A stretch of DNA of 51,878 bases from Bacteroidota bacterium (GTDB lineage Bacteria; Bacteroidota; Bacteroidia; Bacteroidales; JAADGE01). The notes beneath the pieces are model-generated. The model was not told the DNA's origin. It did no database searches and was given only the letters and a program-made list of their open reading frames with translations. The position numbers and the translations under genes are program-made. Each line of letters begins with the position of its first letter. The stretch's first letter is position 1. The DNA is taken from NCBI GenBank assembly GCA_024277895.1, contig JAJRUH010000002.1:1-51878 (forward strand). Reading direction: 5' to 3'. Below are positions 16,920 to 27,292 of the stretch, piece after piece.

Positions 16920-18284
16920 TTATTCAGACAAAATATTAATCATTTGATTTGCAGAAACTAATTCTTGAGTTCCGGTTTGCATATTTTTTAATGTAAATTT
17001 ATTTTCACGTATTTCATTTTCGCCGGCAATAGCAACATAAGGGATATTATTGCTGTTTGCATATTTCATTTGTTTTTTCATTTTTACCGAATCAGAATAA
17101 ATTTCGGCATTTATATCGGCATTTCTTATTTTTTGCAAAACAGGCAAACAATATTTTTCTTCTTTTGCTCCGAAGTTTACAAACATTAATTTTACATTAC
17201 TGATAACATTTTCCGGAAAACGATTAAGATTTTCCAAAACATCATAGATTCTGTCTGCACCGAAAGAAATTCCTACGCCGGACATTCCTTTTAAACCGAA
17301 AACTCCGGTTAAATCGTCATATCTTCCTCCGCCGCAAACACTTCCGATTTGCACCTCATCGGAAACAACTTCGAAAATTGCCCCGGTATAATAATTCAGT
17401 CCTCTTGCCAAAGTTAAGTCCAACTGAATGTTGTTATTAAAACTAAACAGGGAGATATAATCAAAAAGTTTTTGAATTTCTTGAATTCCGGTAATTCCGC
17501 TTTCGGTTTCGCCCAAAAATTTTTCGATACACTGCATTTGATCATCAAAACTTCCGCCGATATTTAAAATCGGTTCCAATAAATTTACGGCATCTTCAGA
17601 AATTCCGGCTTGTATTAATTCTTCATAAACTTTTTCAAGACCTATTTTATCCAATTTATCAATTGCAACGGTCATTTCCGTAAATTTTTCCGGAAACCCT
17701 ATTCGTTCGGCAATACCGGCAAGCAATTTTCTGTTATTAATTTTTACGGTAATTTTTAAATTCAATTTTGTAAAAATCTCATCAATCATTTGAACAATTT
17801 CCAATTCATTAATAAGCGAATTACTGCCTATAATATCGGCATCACATTGATAAAACTCTCGGTATCTGCCTTTTTGCGGTCTGTCGGCACGCCAAACAGG
17901 TTGAATTTGGAAGCGTTTAAAAGGAAATATTATTTCATTTTGATGTTGTACAACGTAACGGGCAAAAGGAACTGTTAAATCATAACGTAATCCTTTTTCG
18001 GCAACAAGATGTGCTAATTTTGCAGTATTTCGTTCACATAACTCGTTATCGCTTACTTTTTTAAGAAAATTTCCGGAATTTAAAATCTTGAATAATAATT
18101 TATCTCCTTCTTCGCCGTATTTTCCGGTTAAAGTTGATAAATTTTCCATTGCCGGTGTTTCTAACTGACGGTAGGCAAATCTTCTAAATACATCTTTAAT
18201 TGTATCAAAAATATAATTTCTTTTTGCTGATATTTCAGGAGAAAAATCTCTTGTACCTTTAGGTATTGACGGTAAATTTGCCAT
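16920..18284 (-). CDS. hisS: Histidyl-tRNA synthetase
   Basis: A 454-residue class II aminoacyl-tRNA synthetase that charges tRNA-His. It shows the N-terminal GTRDFSPE, motif 2 in [15 protein letters not shown], the histidine-binding [19 protein letters not shown] and the motif 3 region [17 protein letters not shown]-terminal anticodon-binding domain covers about the last 95 residues. The ATG start fits the family. It lies 72 bases after infB on the same strand; that gap has a terminator and a promoter-like box, so hisS is probably expressed on its own. Confidence 0.97.
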   Translation of the reverse strand: MANLPSIPKGTRDFSPEISAKRNYIFDTIKDVFRRFAYRQLETPAMENLSTLTGKYGEEGDKLLFKILNSGNFLKKVSDNELCERNTAKLAHLVAEKGLRYDLTVPFARYVVQHQNEIIFPFKRFQIQPVWRADRPQKGRYREFYQCDADIIGSNSLINELEIVQMIDEIFTKLNLKITVKINNRKLLAGIAERIGFPEKFTEMTVAIDKLDKIGLEKVYEELIQAGISEDAVNLLEPILNIGGSFDDQMQCIEKFLGETESGITGIQEIQKLFDYISLFSFNNNIQLDLTLARGLNYYTGAIFEVVSDEVQIGSVCGGGRYDDLTGVFGLKGMSGVGISFGADRIYDVLENLNRFPENVISNVKLMFVNFGAKEEKYCLPVLQKIRNADINAEIYSDSVKMKKQMKYANSNNIPYVAIAGENEIRENKFTLKNMQTGTQELVSANQMINILSE

Positions 18285-18308
18285 ATTTTATATTATAAAT
18301 TTCAAAAA

Positions 18309-18336
18309 AAATGCCCTGCAAAGATACAGAGCATTT
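18309..18336 (-). terminator. Intrinsic terminator after infB
   Basis: On the minus strand the stem AAATGCTCTG pairs with CAGGGCATTT (one G-U pair) around an 8-base loop, followed directly by a long T run. It starts about 20 bases after the infB stop. Confidence 0.7.
18319..18326 (-). promoter_or_regulatory. -7 box for hisS inside the terminator loop
   Basis: The terminator loop reads TATCTTTG on the minus strand, an exact TAnnTTTG match followed by CAGG. Transcription would start near 18312, about 28 bases before the hisS ATG. No good -33 TTG is visible. Confidence 0.45.
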
Positions 18337-18356
18337 CAGTATTGTAAAAATCTTTA

Positions 18357-21251
18357 TTAAAGTGTCCGTGCTGTTTCGGTTTCGCGATATGCTTCCACAA
18401 TATCTCCGACTTTAATATCATTAAAATTCTCAATATTCAATCCGCATTCCATTCCGGTTACAACTTCTTTAACATCATCTTTATAGCGTTTTAAAGAACC
18501 GAGTTCACCGTCATATTTAACAATTCCGTCTCTGATTAGTCTTACTTTGTCAGTCCTGGAAATTTTTCCGTCAAGGACAAAACATCCTGCGACTTTTCCT
18601 ACTTTGGTAATTTTAAATACCTCACGAATTTCAACAGTTGCCGTAATTTCTTCTTTAATTTCAGGAGACAACATACCTTCCATTGCAGCCCTAAGCTCTT
18701 CAATTGCTTGATATATAATAGAATACAAGCGGATGTCAATTTCCTCTTTTTCTGCTAATTTTTTAGCTGCTAAAGCGAGTCGCACTTGAAAACCTATAAT
18801 AATTGCATCGGATGCGGCAGCTAACATAACATCGGCTTCTGATATTTGCCCTACTCCTTTATGTATTACATTTACTTGAATTTCTTCGTTTCCGAGTTTA
18901 ATTAATGAATCCGCAACAGCTTCTACCGAACCGATAACATCACCTTTAATAATAATATTAATTTCCTGAAAGTTACCAAGTTGCAATCTTCTTCCGATTT
19001 CATCCAGTGTAATATGCTTATGAGTCCTGAGTGTTTGCTCTCTTTGAATACGCTTGTTTTTATCGGCAATATCGCGAGCTTCTTTTTCATTCTTCATAAC
19101 ATAAAAATTTTCACCCGCATGAGGTGCACCGTCCAAACCTAATATTTGAACAGGAGTAGAAGGTCCTGCAATTTTTATACGTTTGTTTCTTTCGTCGAAC
19201 ATTGCTTTCACTTTACCGGAATAGGCTCCGGCTAATATAATATCTCCCACTTTTAATGTTCCGGTTGCGACTAAAATTGTTGATAAATATCCTCTTCCTT
19301 TGTCTAATTCGGCTTCAATAACTGTTCCTTTGGCAGGTCTGTCAGGATTTGCTTTAAGTTCAAGCATTTCTGCCGCTAAAACTACTTCTTCTAATAATGC
19401 GTCTATATTTTCTCCTTTCTTAGCTGAAATATCTACTGATTGATATTTTCCTCCCCAAGTTTCAATCAATAAATTCTTCTCGGCTAATTCTTGTTTTATT
19501 CTTTCAGGATCGGCACCGGGTTTATCAATTTTATTTATTGCGAATATAATAGGAACGTCAGCTGCTTTAGCATGACTGATTGCTTCTTCTGTTTGCGGCA
19601 TGATATTATCGTCTGCGGCAATAATAATAATTACAATATCTGTTACTTTTGCACCTCTGGCACGCATAGCCGTAAATGCTTCGTGACCGGGAGTATCTAA
19701 AAATGTAACTATTTTTCCGCTTTTCAATTTCACGCTGTAAGCACCGATATGCTGAGTTATTCCTCCGGCTTCTCCGGCAATTACATTTGCATCTCGGATA
19801 TAGTCAAGCAATGAAGTTTTACCATGATCAACATGTCCCATAACAGTAACAATAGGCGGACGTGCAAGTAAATCTTCTTCTTCATCTGTAATTTCTTCAA
19901 TAAAATCTGTTTCAGTCGCAGAAATAAATTGGATTTCAAAACCGTATTCCTCTGCAATAATTGCAATTAATTCAGCATCTAATCTCGAATTAATCGTAAC
20001 CATTTTACCCAAGTCAAAACTTGTTTTAATAATGTCCGTTACATTAATGTCCATTAATTTTGCCAATTCATTGGCTGAGATATACTCGGTTACTTTAAGA
20101 ATTGATTTTTCTTTTTCCTGTAAATCAAGTTGATCTTGAATTTGTTGTTGCTTTTCTTCTCTTTTTTGTTTCCTGTGAACAACACCGGTTTTTTTTGTTT
20201 TATTGGTCAGTTTTGCCAGTGTTTCTCTTACTTGTTTTTGAACATCTTCCGGACTGACTTCAGGTCTTTTATGAAATTTTTTAGTGTGTGTTTTCTTATT
20301 GTTATTGTTTGTGCCCGGGACTATTTTTTTATTTGCAGGTGTAACAGGTTTCCTGATTCTTTTTCTTCTTCTTTTTTTACCTGCTTCAGAATTATTTTCG
20401 TGTTTTTTTTGAGTTTTTCCTTTTTTATCTTTCGTTTCTTCTTTAATTTCAATTTTACCGACAACTTTCGGTTTCTTTAATTCTTGAACTTCTGTTTTAA
20501 TAAAATTATCTTCGATTTCCTTTTTTTGTTTCGCTGCTTTAGCTTCTTTTTCTTCTTCAATTTTTTTCTCTTCTTCTTTTTTCTTTCTTACAATTTCCTT
20601 TTCGCGTTCTTCTTTCGCTTTTACAACGGCTTTTTCAGATGCTTTTTTTAGTTTTTTCTTTTCTTCGGCTTTTTCTTTTTTTGTTTTCGGATCCGGTTTT
20701 GTTTTTGTATTAATTGAATTCAGATCTATTTTACCTATAACCTTCGGCTTATTCGAATCTTCTTTCTTAACAATTTTTTCAGAACTTTCTTTCTTGGTTT
20801 TCTTTACCGGTTCTTCTTTTATTATTACAGTTTCATCTTTTTCTTTTTCTTTTTTTACTTCCGGAACTGTTTCTGTAACGACTTTCTCTGTATCACCTTT
20901 AACTTCAGCAATCTCATCTTTTTTATCTTCTGCAGGTTTCTCTTCAGTAACTGCGGGAACATTTGTTTCTTTAATCGGAATTTCTTTTTTATTCTCAGTT
21001 TCCGGAAGGATTTCATTTTCAATTTCCGATTCTCGCTTTTGTTGAATAATTTTATTCGATTCTTCTTTTACCTTCTTATCAGAGCTGAACTTATCTAAAA
21101 GCAATGTATATCCTTCCGCAGAAACTTTTCCATTAGGTCTGGCATCTATCTCAATATTATTATTCTTAAGATATTCAATTAGATGCGGAATTCCCACATT
21201 AAGTTCTCTGGCAATTTGTGCCAGTCTTTTATTTTTTTTAATTTCTGCCAT
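18357..21251 (-). CDS. infB: Translation initiation factor IF-2
   Basis: A 964-residue GTPase that places initiator tRNA on the ribosome. The IF2_N-like start ([20 protein letters not shown]) is followed by a long Lys/Glu/Pro-rich, probably disordered region to about residue 400, then a second IF2_N-type segment. The G domain begins near residue 470 with GHVDHGKTS, then DTPGHEAF near 517 and NKID near 577; the beta-barrel and C-terminal domains follow. The low-complexity N-terminal half creates misleading open frames on the other strand. Third gene of rimP-nusA-infB, 96 bases after nusA. Confidence 0.98.
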   Translation of the reverse strand: MAEIKKNKRLAQIARELNVGIPHLIEYLKNNNIEIDARPNGKVSAEGYTLLLDKFSSDKKVKEESNKIIQQKRESEIENEILPETENKKEIPIKETNVPAVTEEKPAEDKKDEIAEVKGDTEKVVTETVPEVKKEKEKDETVIIKEEPVKKTKKESSEKIVKKEDSNKPKVIGKIDLNSINTKTKPDPKTKKEKAEEKKKLKKASEKAVVKAKEEREKEIVRKKKEEEKKIEEEKEAKAAKQKKEIEDNFIKTEVQELKKPKVVGKIEIKEETKDKKGKTQKKHENNSEAGKKRRRKRIRKPVTPANKKIVPGTNNNNKKTHTKKFHKRPEVSPEDVQKQVRETLAKLTNKTKKTGVVHRKQKREEKQQQIQDQLDLQEKEKSILKVTEYISANELAKLMDINVTDIIKTSFDLGKMVTINSRLDAELIAIIAEEYGFEIQFISATETDFIEEITDEEEDLLARPPIVTVMGHVDHGKTSLLDYIRDANVIAGEAGGITQHIGAYSVKLKSGKIVTFLDTPGHEAFTAMRARGAKVTDIVIIIIAADDNIMPQTEEAISHAKAADVPIIFAINKIDKPGADPERIKQELAEKNLLIETWGGKYQSVDISAKKGENIDALLEEVVLAAEMLELKANPDRPAKGTVIEAELDKGRGYLSTILVATGTLKVGDIILAGAYSGKVKAMFDERNKRIKIAGPSTPVQILGLDGAPHAGENFYVMKNEKEARDIADKNKRIQREQTLRTHKHITLDEIGRRLQLGNFQEINIIIKGDVIGSVEAVADSLIKLGNEEIQVNVIHKGVGQISEADVMLAAASDAIIIGFQVRLALAAKKLAEKEEIDIRLYSIIYQAIEELRAAMEGMLSPEIKEEITATVEIREVFKITKVGKVAGCFVLDGKISRTDKVRLIRDGIVKYDGELGSLKRYKDDVKEVVTGMECGLNIENFNDIKVGDIVEAYRETETARTL

Positions 21252-21347
21252 ATATTGTACAAATATTTAACAATTCTTTTAATCTGTTACGGATACAAAA
21301 TCAGCACTGTAGTGCAATATTAATATTATTTTTTCTGTATCAAAACT

Positions 21348-22601
21348 TTATTCTTTGTTATCTTCAAACTCACTTTTAAGAATTTCGATAACATTGTCAA
21401 TGGTTTCTTCTTCAAGATCGGTTCTTTTTATTAAATCTTCTCTCGGAATATTTAACACACTTTTAGCTGTATCACAGCCGATATTTTTAAGTGTTTCAAG
21501 TACCCATTCATCAATTTCATCATTGAATTCCATAATATCAACATCATCTTCAACCTCAGTTTCTTCTATATCTCGGAAAACATCAATTTCATATCCCACA
21601 AGCTTCCCTGCCAATTTAATATTCAATCCGCCTTTACCGATAGCTTTAGAAACTTCTTCGGGATCAAGATAAACTTCGGCTTTTTTATCTTCTTCAAAAA
21701 TTTTAATATTTTTTATTTTTGCGGGACTTAATGCTCTTTGAATATATAATTTTAAATTTTCGGAATAATTAATAACATCAATATTTTCATTTCGTAATTC
21801 TCTTACTATACCATGTATTCTGGCACCTTTCATACCGACACATGCACCAACGGGATCAATTCTGTCATCATAAGATTCAACGGCAACTTTTGCTCTCTCA
21901 CCTGCTACTCTGACAATTTTTTTAATTGTAATTAACCCGTCATAAATTTCGGGAACTTCTAACTCAAACAGGCGTTCTAAAAATTTAGAAGATGTTCTTG
22001 AAATAATAATCAAAGGTGTGTTGTTTTTCATTTCAACACGCTCAATAACAGCTCTCATAGTATCTCCTTTCCGAAAAAAATCAGATGGTATTTGTTCGCT
22101 TCTCGGCAAAATCATTTCATTATCTTCATCATCAAGTATCAACATTTCTTTTTTCCACACCTGATATACTTCACCTGTAACAATATCACCTACTTTATCT
22201 TTATATTTTTCATAAACATGTTCTCTCTCTAATTGTAATATTTTAGAGGATAAGTTTTGACGTAATGACAAGATACTTCTTCTGCCGAAATCTTCTAATT
22301 TTACTTCATCGGCAAACTCTTCACCTATTTCATAATCGTCATCTATTTTGTGAACATCACTGATTGCAACCTGAAGGTTCGAATCTTCAACTTCACCGTC
22401 GGCAACTACAATTCGGTTTCTCCATATTTCAAAATCGCCTTTATCAATATTAATAATAAAGTCGAAATTTTCGGAAGTTCCGAATTGTTTTTCGAACATA
22501 CTGCGAAAAACTTCTTCAAGAACTCCCATCATGGTTACTCTGTCTATGTCTTTATTTTCTTTAAAACTTGAAAAAGTTTCTATTAAATTTAAATTATCCA
22601 T
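21348..22601 (-). CDS. nusA: Transcription factor NusA
   Basis: A 417-residue factor that binds RNA polymerase and controls pausing, termination and antitermination. The N-terminal polymerase-binding domain (about 1-125) is followed by an S1 domain (GDIVTGEVYQVWKKEMLIL, about 135-200) and two KH domains (about 205-345) with VGACVGMKGARI and SKAIGKGGLNIKLA. A single acidic C-terminal helix-hairpin-helix unit ends the chain, shorter than the two repeats of E. coli NusA and usual for this phylum. It starts 11 bases after rimP, so the two are surely co-transcribed. Confidence 0.97.
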   Translation of the reverse strand: MDNLNLIETFSSFKENKDIDRVTMMGVLEEVFRSMFEKQFGTSENFDFIINIDKGDFEIWRNRIVVADGEVEDSNLQVAISDVHKIDDDYEIGEEFADEVKLEDFGRRSILSLRQNLSSKILQLEREHVYEKYKDKVGDIVTGEVYQVWKKEMLILDDEDNEMILPRSEQIPSDFFRKGDTMRAVIERVEMKNNTPLIIISRTSSKFLERLFELEVPEIYDGLITIKKIVRVAGERAKVAVESYDDRIDPVGACVGMKGARIHGIVRELRNENIDVINYSENLKLYIQRALSPAKIKNIKIFEEDKKAEVYLDPEEVSKAIGKGGLNIKLAGKLVGYEIDVFRDIEETEVEDDVDIMEFNDEIDEWVLETLKNIGCDTAKSVLNIPREDLIKRTDLEEETIDNVIEILKSEFEDNKE

Positions 22602-22612
22602 TACACTGTATA

Positions 22613-23098
22613 TTAAAACGTTATAACAACTTTTACTTCTTTAATCAAATTCATTGCCATATTTATATTTTCTTCTTTATTTAATGTTTTTAATTTATTT
22701 TTTTTTGTTTTTTTAATTTCAGGTTCAATTTCTATTTCATTTTTTGTTACGGAGATTAATTTGCCTTTTAGTTTTTCACCGTCAACAGTCAGCAGTTTTA
22801 TTAATTTTCCGATATTCTTCTCGTATTGTTTTAAAACTTTAAAAGCATTATCCAAACCTGCAGAAGAAACAAGCAATTCAAAATCTTCATTTTCTCGATC
22901 AAGTTTTCCTTCAATTTTTTTACTTAATAATGCACAATCTTTAACTTTTATGCCTTCAAAGCTGTCAATTGAAACTGTTATTCTGTTATCATTCGAAATT
23001 TTAACATCAGTAATAAAAATATCATTATTCGTAAAATCTTCCGATTCCGATTTCAGAATATCTTCTGCCATTTTCAGAATAGTTTCTTTTGAATACAT
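22613..23098 (-). CDS. rimP: Ribosome maturation factor RimP
   Basis: A 161-residue protein needed for 30S subunit maturation. The N-terminal alpha/beta domain carries ISNDNRITVSID, the KKIEGKLDRENEDFEL region and LLVSSAGLDNAFK, equivalent to the family's EVSSPGLDRPL motif; a small Sm-like domain follows (KLIKLLTVDGEKLKGKLISV). The family is divergent, and the order rimP-nusA-infB confirms the call. First gene of the operon, with a strong promoter and a leader hairpin just upstream. Confidence 0.92.
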   Translation of the reverse strand: MYSKETILKMAEDILKSESEDFTNNDIFITDVKISNDNRITVSIDSFEGIKVKDCALLSKKIEGKLDRENEDFELLVSSAGLDNAFKVLKQYEKNIGKLIKLLTVDGEKLKGKLISVTKNEIEIEPEIKKTKKNKLKTLNKEENINMAMNLIKEVKVVITF

Positions 23099-23116
23099 AA
23101 TATTTTTTCAATAAAC

Positions 23117-23137
23117 GAGGGGACTTTTTGTCCCCTC
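23117..23137 (-). promoter_or_regulatory. GC-rich hairpin in the rimP leader
   Basis: GAGGGGAC and GTCCCCTC form a perfect 8-pair stem around five bases, in otherwise AT-rich DNA. It lies between the promoter and the rimP ATG, ending 18 bases before it. No T run follows on the minus strand, so it is more likely a leader structure than a terminator. Confidence 0.6.
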
Positions 23138-23165
23138 AATTTCTTCTTATCTTCAAATTAGGCTG

Positions 23166-23196
23166 CAAAGTTAAGTAATAAGTTTTAATAAACAAA
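23166..23196 (-). promoter_or_regulatory. Promoter of rimP-nusA-infB
   Basis: On the minus strand a -33 TTTG (23193-23196) stands 19 bases before a -7 TAACTTTG (23166-23173), the full Bacteroidota consensus. Transcription should start near 23159, giving a leader of about 60 bases. Confidence 0.75.
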
Positions 23197-23208
23197 GCTT
23201 ATTAAGGA

Positions 23209-24318
23209 TTAATTAGTTTTATTATACTTGACTTTAAGTGATTTTACACTGTTCAGAAAATTATTACATCCTTTGTTTGAAAAGATTTTAAAATCAGATT
23301 TCAGTTTTTTTAATTCATTGACTGACTCAATTAAATTAAAGTTATGTTGTTTTTTAAAAATAAATAAATCTTTATTCTTCAAATGTTTTGCTAAATATTC
23401 CTGTTCCGTTTGGCCGGGAGTAGGAATTAATATTGCTTTTTTTTGTAAACTGATTAAATCCATAATCGTTGTGTATCCGGCTCTGCTGATTATTATTTCT
23501 GAATTCAGCAAAACATATCTCATATTATCTCTTGAAACATGGCTTAGTATTGTTAAATTAGCGGTTTGTTTACTGAAAGACAAATCCGGCAAACCGGAAA
23601 TTAGAACTGCTCTTTTTTTGGTTTTAAGAACCTGTGTAATGACTGTTTTTTCAAAAATACTTCTTTGCGGTTCAGGACCTGAAACTATAATTGCTATATC
23701 ATATTTATATTTTTTAATTTTTTGTTCCGAAAATTGAAATTGCGACAAAATACCGATAAACGAATACATCTCGGGAAGGAAAAAGCCGTGTGATAACGTT
23801 CCGCTTAAATTTAGGGTATTATCAGCATAATCGGGGATGAAACATTTATCAAATTTTCGTATTATTGATTTATGAATATTTAAGATCAGCTTCTCAAAAA
23901 ATTTCAAATACTTAGGCAATTTCAGCGAAATTTGGTGGGTAATAAAGATTGATGGTATTTTATCAGAATATAATCCGTAACGATTATCTGAAATAATTAC
24001 ATCAATATCATATTCCTTAATGATTTGCTGTGCTTGTTTATGTTCAAGTTTAATGCCTCTTATAACAGCAGGAATTTGGAATAACAGTTTTAAAAAAAAG
24101 AAACTGTTTTTCGGATATTTTATTGAAAAAGAAGGCAAATCTACATATTGCAAGTTCGGAAATTCTTTCTTTAATAAGATACCGGATTTACCTTCGCCTG
24201 CAATCAAAACATCATAATTATTTTTTAATAATATATGAATCAAGGGGATATCTCTGACAGCATGCCCGAGCCCCCAATTCAACGGAGAAATTAATATCTT
24301 CTTTCCCCGACTATCCAA
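23209..24318 (-). CDS. GT-B glycosyltransferase, MurG/UGT-like
   Basis: A 369-residue GT-B-fold glycosyltransferase. The N-terminal glycine motif ISPLNWGLGHAVRD and the C-terminal donor-binding region SRAGYTTIMDL with PGQTEQEYLA are typical of UDP-sugar enzymes of the MurG/UGT kind. It has no signal peptide, so it probably acts on the cytoplasmic membrane face. The start appears to be TTG at 24318, two bases after the symporter stop; no other Met lies before the first conserved motif. Acceptor and sugar are unknown. Confidence 0.75.
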   Translation of the reverse strand: MDSRGKKILISPLNWGLGHAVRDIPLIHILLKNNYDVLIAGEGKSGILLKKEFPNLQYVDLPSFSIKYPKNSFFFLKLLFQIPAVIRGIKLEHKQAQQIIKEYDIDVIISDNRYGLYSDKIPSIFITHQISLKLPKYLKFFEKLILNIHKSIIRKFDKCFIPDYADNTLNLSGTLSHGFFLPEMYSFIGILSQFQFSEQKIKKYKYDIAIIVSGPEPQRSIFEKTVITQVLKTKKRAVLISGLPDLSFSKQTANLTILSHVSRDNMRYVLLNSEIIISRAGYTTIMDLISLQKKAILIPTPGQTEQEYLAKHLKNKDLFIFKKQHNFNLIESVNELKKLKSDFKIFSNKGCNNFLNSVKSLKVKYNKTN

Positions 24319-24320
24319 AT

Positions 24321-26141
24321 TTAACTGTTTGACAATTCATTTTTTGACAAATTATATGAAATAAGTATGCCTGTAAGAATTGAGATTCCTATAAAAATAA
24401 ATCCGCTGTAATATTCTGCAAAAATAATTTTTCCGATACCGAACAAAGCAAACATTACCATAAGGCTTCCTGCAAACCAATTGAAAAATAATCTGCCGTA
24501 TCCCGTATCACCTCTAACTTCAGGCATTTCGACCGAAATTTTACGCCACCCGATACCGCCGGGATGTATTGTTTTATAAAATGACCTCAGTTTTTCTTCT
24601 TTTTCGGGTTTTGTCAGAAAGGTAACCGTAAGCCAAACAGTTGTTGACCATATTACAATGATAATCAGACTTAATTCAAAATCACCCTTTAAAACATCTA
24701 ATTTAAAACCGTATCGCAATACAGGATATATAATATAAGGTGCAATCATTGCAGAAATTTCAGACCATGCATTTATTCTCCACCAGAACCACCTGAGTAA
24801 TAATACTAATCCGATACCGCCGCTCATTGTCAAAACAAATTTCCATGCATCACTTATTCTGTCAAATTGCGTAGTAATAATTATTGCAAAAAACATTAAG
24901 ATAAAAGTTGTTATTCTGGAAATTTTAACGTATTGTATTTCTGTAGCTTTTGTATTAATGAAAGGTTTATAAAAATCATTTACAATATAAGAGGTACCCC
25001 AAACAGTTTGTGAAGCAACAGTTGACATATATGCAGCTAAAAATGCAGCTAACAGCAAACCAAGTAATCCGGAAGGCAATAAATCCCTTATTAACATAAC
25101 ATAAGTTGCACCTTTATCACTAACGTCAGGATACAAAATTAATGCAGCAAAAGCAGCAATAATCCAGGGCCAAGGGCGTAAAGCATAATGAGCAATTTGA
25201 AACCAGAGAGTTGCAAGCACCGAATGTTTTTCATTTTTTGCAGACATCATACGCTGAGCAATATAACCTCCGCCGCCCGGTTCGGCACCCGGATACCAAC
25301 TCGACCACCATTGCACACCGAGATATGCTATAAATGCAGTAACACTCATCTTCAAAATACCGGAAGCTCCGATTCCTCCCGTTTCTTTACCTGCATTCCC
25401 TATCTTGGGAAAGAAATCAAAACTCCACTCGGGAAGTTTTTCTTTCAAGCCTTGAATACCGCCGACATCAACATTTCTTACAGCAAAAACCGCTAAAATA
25501 ATGCTACCCGTCATTGCTATAATAAACTGAAAACTGTCGGTTAAAGAAACGCCCCATAATCCGGATAAAGCAGAATAAAAAGTCGTAAATAACATTAAAC
25601 CTGCAACGGCAACCAATTGAGAACTAAATTCAATTCCAAAAAAATGAAAAGCAGAATGACCGAAAATTGTTAAATTCGGAAACATCACCGAAAATATTTT
25701 AACCATTGCAAGATTAACCCATGCGATAACAATTGTATTCATAAAAATACCGATATAGATTGCTCTGAAACCTCTTAAAAAGCGAGAAGGTTTTCCGGAA
25801 TATCTGATATTTACGAACTCAGCATCAGTTATGATGCCCGCACGTCTCCAAAGTTTTGCAAAAAAGAAAACAGTCAGCATACCTCCGAAAAGCATATTCC
25901 ACCAAAGCCAATTTCCTGCAATCCCGTGTTCAGAAACTAATTCGGTAACTGCAAGCGGAGTATCTGCAGCAAAAGTTGTAGCGACCATACTTGTTCCGGC
26001 AATATACCAAGGCAATTTTCTGCCGCTTAAAAAAAAGTCATTCATCCCTTTTCCGGCACGCTTCGACATTATTAATCCGATACTTAAACTAATTAAAAAA
26101 TAAACGCCGATTATCAGCCAATCAATAGTTGTAATGTGCAT
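24321..26141 (-). CDS. Sodium:solute symporter (SSS family)
   Basis: A 606-residue inner-membrane transporter with roughly 13-15 helices. It begins with the SSS pattern IDWLIIGVYFLISLSIG and FFLSGRKLPWYIAGTSMVAT, the latter matching the conserved helix near the sodium site; the later FLAAYMSTVASQTVWG segment is also typical. The family couples sodium entry to uptake of sugars, amino acids or other solutes. The substrate cannot be told here. The next gene, a glycosyltransferase, is only two bases away, so they form an operon. Confidence 0.88.
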   Translation of the reverse strand: MHITTIDWLIIGVYFLISLSIGLIMSKRAGKGMNDFFLSGRKLPWYIAGTSMVATTFAADTPLAVTELVSEHGIAGNWLWWNMLFGGMLTVFFFAKLWRRAGIITDAEFVNIRYSGKPSRFLRGFRAIYIGIFMNTIVIAWVNLAMVKIFSVMFPNLTIFGHSAFHFFGIEFSSQLVAVAGLMLFTTFYSALSGLWGVSLTDSFQFIIAMTGSIILAVFAVRNVDVGGIQGLKEKLPEWSFDFFPKIGNAGKETGGIGASGILKMSVTAFIAYLGVQWWSSWYPGAEPGGGGYIAQRMMSAKNEKHSVLATLWFQIAHYALRPWPWIIAAFAALILYPDVSDKGATYVMLIRDLLPSGLLGLLLAAFLAAYMSTVASQTVWGTSYIVNDFYKPFINTKATEIQYVKISRITTFILMFFAIIITTQFDRISDAWKFVLTMSGGIGLVLLLRWFWWRINAWSEISAMIAPYIIYPVLRYGFKLDVLKGDFELSLIIIVIWSTTVWLTVTFLTKPEKEEKLRSFYKTIHPGGIGWRKISVEMPEVRGDTGYGRLFFNWFAGSLMVMFALFGIGKIIFAEYYSGFIFIGISILTGILISYNLSKNELSNS

Positions 26142-26164
26142 ATCAGTATTTTATGAAATTTACA

Positions 26165-26172
26165 CAAAAATA
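26165..26172 (-). promoter_or_regulatory. -7 promoter box for the symporter unit
   Basis: Minus strand TATTTTTG, an exact TAnnTTTG, with the symporter ATG 24 bases downstream. Confidence 0.5.
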
Positions 26173-26267
26173 AAAATAAATATTGAGTTTAATCATTAAA
26201 CCTTATAAATCATATTCTTTGAAAACCTTAAAATGTGTTAAAAAACATTTAATTTCCGGAGAGTTAT

Positions 26268-26275
26268 TATATTTG
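26268..26275 (+). promoter_or_regulatory. -7 promoter box for fabI
   Basis: TATATTTG is an exact TAnnTTTG, with the fabI ATG 26 bases downstream. No clear -33 TTG. Confidence 0.5.
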
Positions 26276-26300
26276 CGACATAAATATAAAACAGAAAAAT

Positions 26301-27149
26301 ATGTATAATTTATTGAAAGGAAAAAAAGGATTGATTTTCGGTGCATTAAACGACAAATCTCTTGCTTGGAAAGTTGCTGAAAAAGCTTATGAAGAAGGAG
26401 CTGAATTTGTATTGACCAATACACCGGTTTCAATGCGTTTCGGAGAGATTCATGAACTTGCTGCAAAATGCAATACAATTGTTGTTCCGGCAGATGCCAC
26501 AAACGTAAAAGATTTAGAAAATTTACTTGATAAAACTATGGAACATTTCGGCGGCAAAATTGATTTTATACTTCATTCGGTGGCAATGTCTTTAAACGTA
26601 CGAAAAGGAAGAAATTATGATAATTTAGATTACGGATATTTAAATAAAACATTGGATATTTCAGCAATTTCATTTCATAAATTATTACAAGCTGCCAAGA
26701 AAAAAGATGCTATCAATAAATGGGGTTCGGTAGTTGCTTTATCTTATGTTGCTGCACAAAAAACCTTATATCGATATAACGATATGGCCGACGCAAAAGC
26801 TATGCTCGAATCAATTGCCAGAAGTTTCGGCTATATCTACGGAAGAGAAAAGAAAATAAGAGTTAATACCATTTCACAATCTCCGACAATGACAACTGCA
26901 GGAAGCGGAGTTAAGGGAATTGACGGATTAATGGATTTTACTGAACGTATGTCGCCCCTCGGCAATGCAACTGCCGATGAATTTGCAAATTTTTGCATCA
27001 CTCTGTTTTCCGATTTAACAAAAAAGGTAACAATGCAAAATCTTTATCACGACGGCGGCTTTTCAAGTATGGGAATGAGCTTAAGAGCAATGACAATGTA
27101 TAATCAGGCATTAGACAATCCCGTTGAACCGGAAAATTATGATGACTAA
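26301..27149 (+). CDS. fabI: Enoyl-[acyl-carrier-protein] reductase (NADH), FabI
   Basis: A 282-residue short-chain-dehydrogenase-type enzyme for the last step of each fatty-acid elongation round. Residues 7-23 (GKKGLIFGALNDKSLAW) form the cofactor-binding turn. The catalytic Tyr159 and Lys166 stand in the Y-x6-K spacing of FabI, and Tyr149 matches the second active-site Tyr of E. coli FabI. The tail (residues about 250-282) is slightly longer than in E. coli. Single-gene unit with its own promoter, convergent with the POT transporter. Confidence 0.95.
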   Translation: MYNLLKGKKGLIFGALNDKSLAWKVAEKAYEEGAEFVLTNTPVSMRFGEIHELAAKCNTIVVPADATNVKDLENLLDKTMEHFGGKIDFILHSVAMSLNVRKGRNYDNLDYGYLNKTLDISAISFHKLLQAAKKKDAINKWGSVVALSYVAAQKTLYRYNDMADAKAMLESIARSFGYIYGREKKIRVNTISQSPTMTTAGSGVKGIDGLMDFTERMSPLGNATADEFANFCITLFSDLTKKVTMQNLYHDGGFSSMGMSLRAMTMYNQALDNPVEPENYDD

Positions 27150-27204
27150 TTTAATGCAAAAATACTGGCAAATTTAAAGTTTTATGAGCCTTTATAAACA
27201 AACC

Positions 27205-27236
27205 AAAAGAGACACATTGTGTGTGTCCCTTTTTCA
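27205..27236. terminator. Two-way terminator between fabI and POT transporter
   Basis: AAAAGAGACACA (27205-27216) pairs with TGTGTCCCTTTT (27222-27233) with one A-C mismatch and a 5-base loop. A-rich on the left and T-rich on the right, so it could work for both convergent genes. Confidence 0.6.
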
Positions 27237-27292
27237 TATATTCAAAGGTTTTCAGAAATTAGGTATTTTTATCACAATAATTTTAACTGATT

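Noticed and set aside
20130-21045. Several open frames on the plus strand rich in Phe and Ser opposite infB
   Set aside because: They mirror the Lys/Glu-rich repeat region of IF-2 on the minus strand; their composition is a by-product and no start signal or family motif is seen.
23228-23737. 169-residue plus-strand frame opposite the MurG-like gene
   Set aside because: Shadow of a conserved glycosyltransferase; no promoter or family features.
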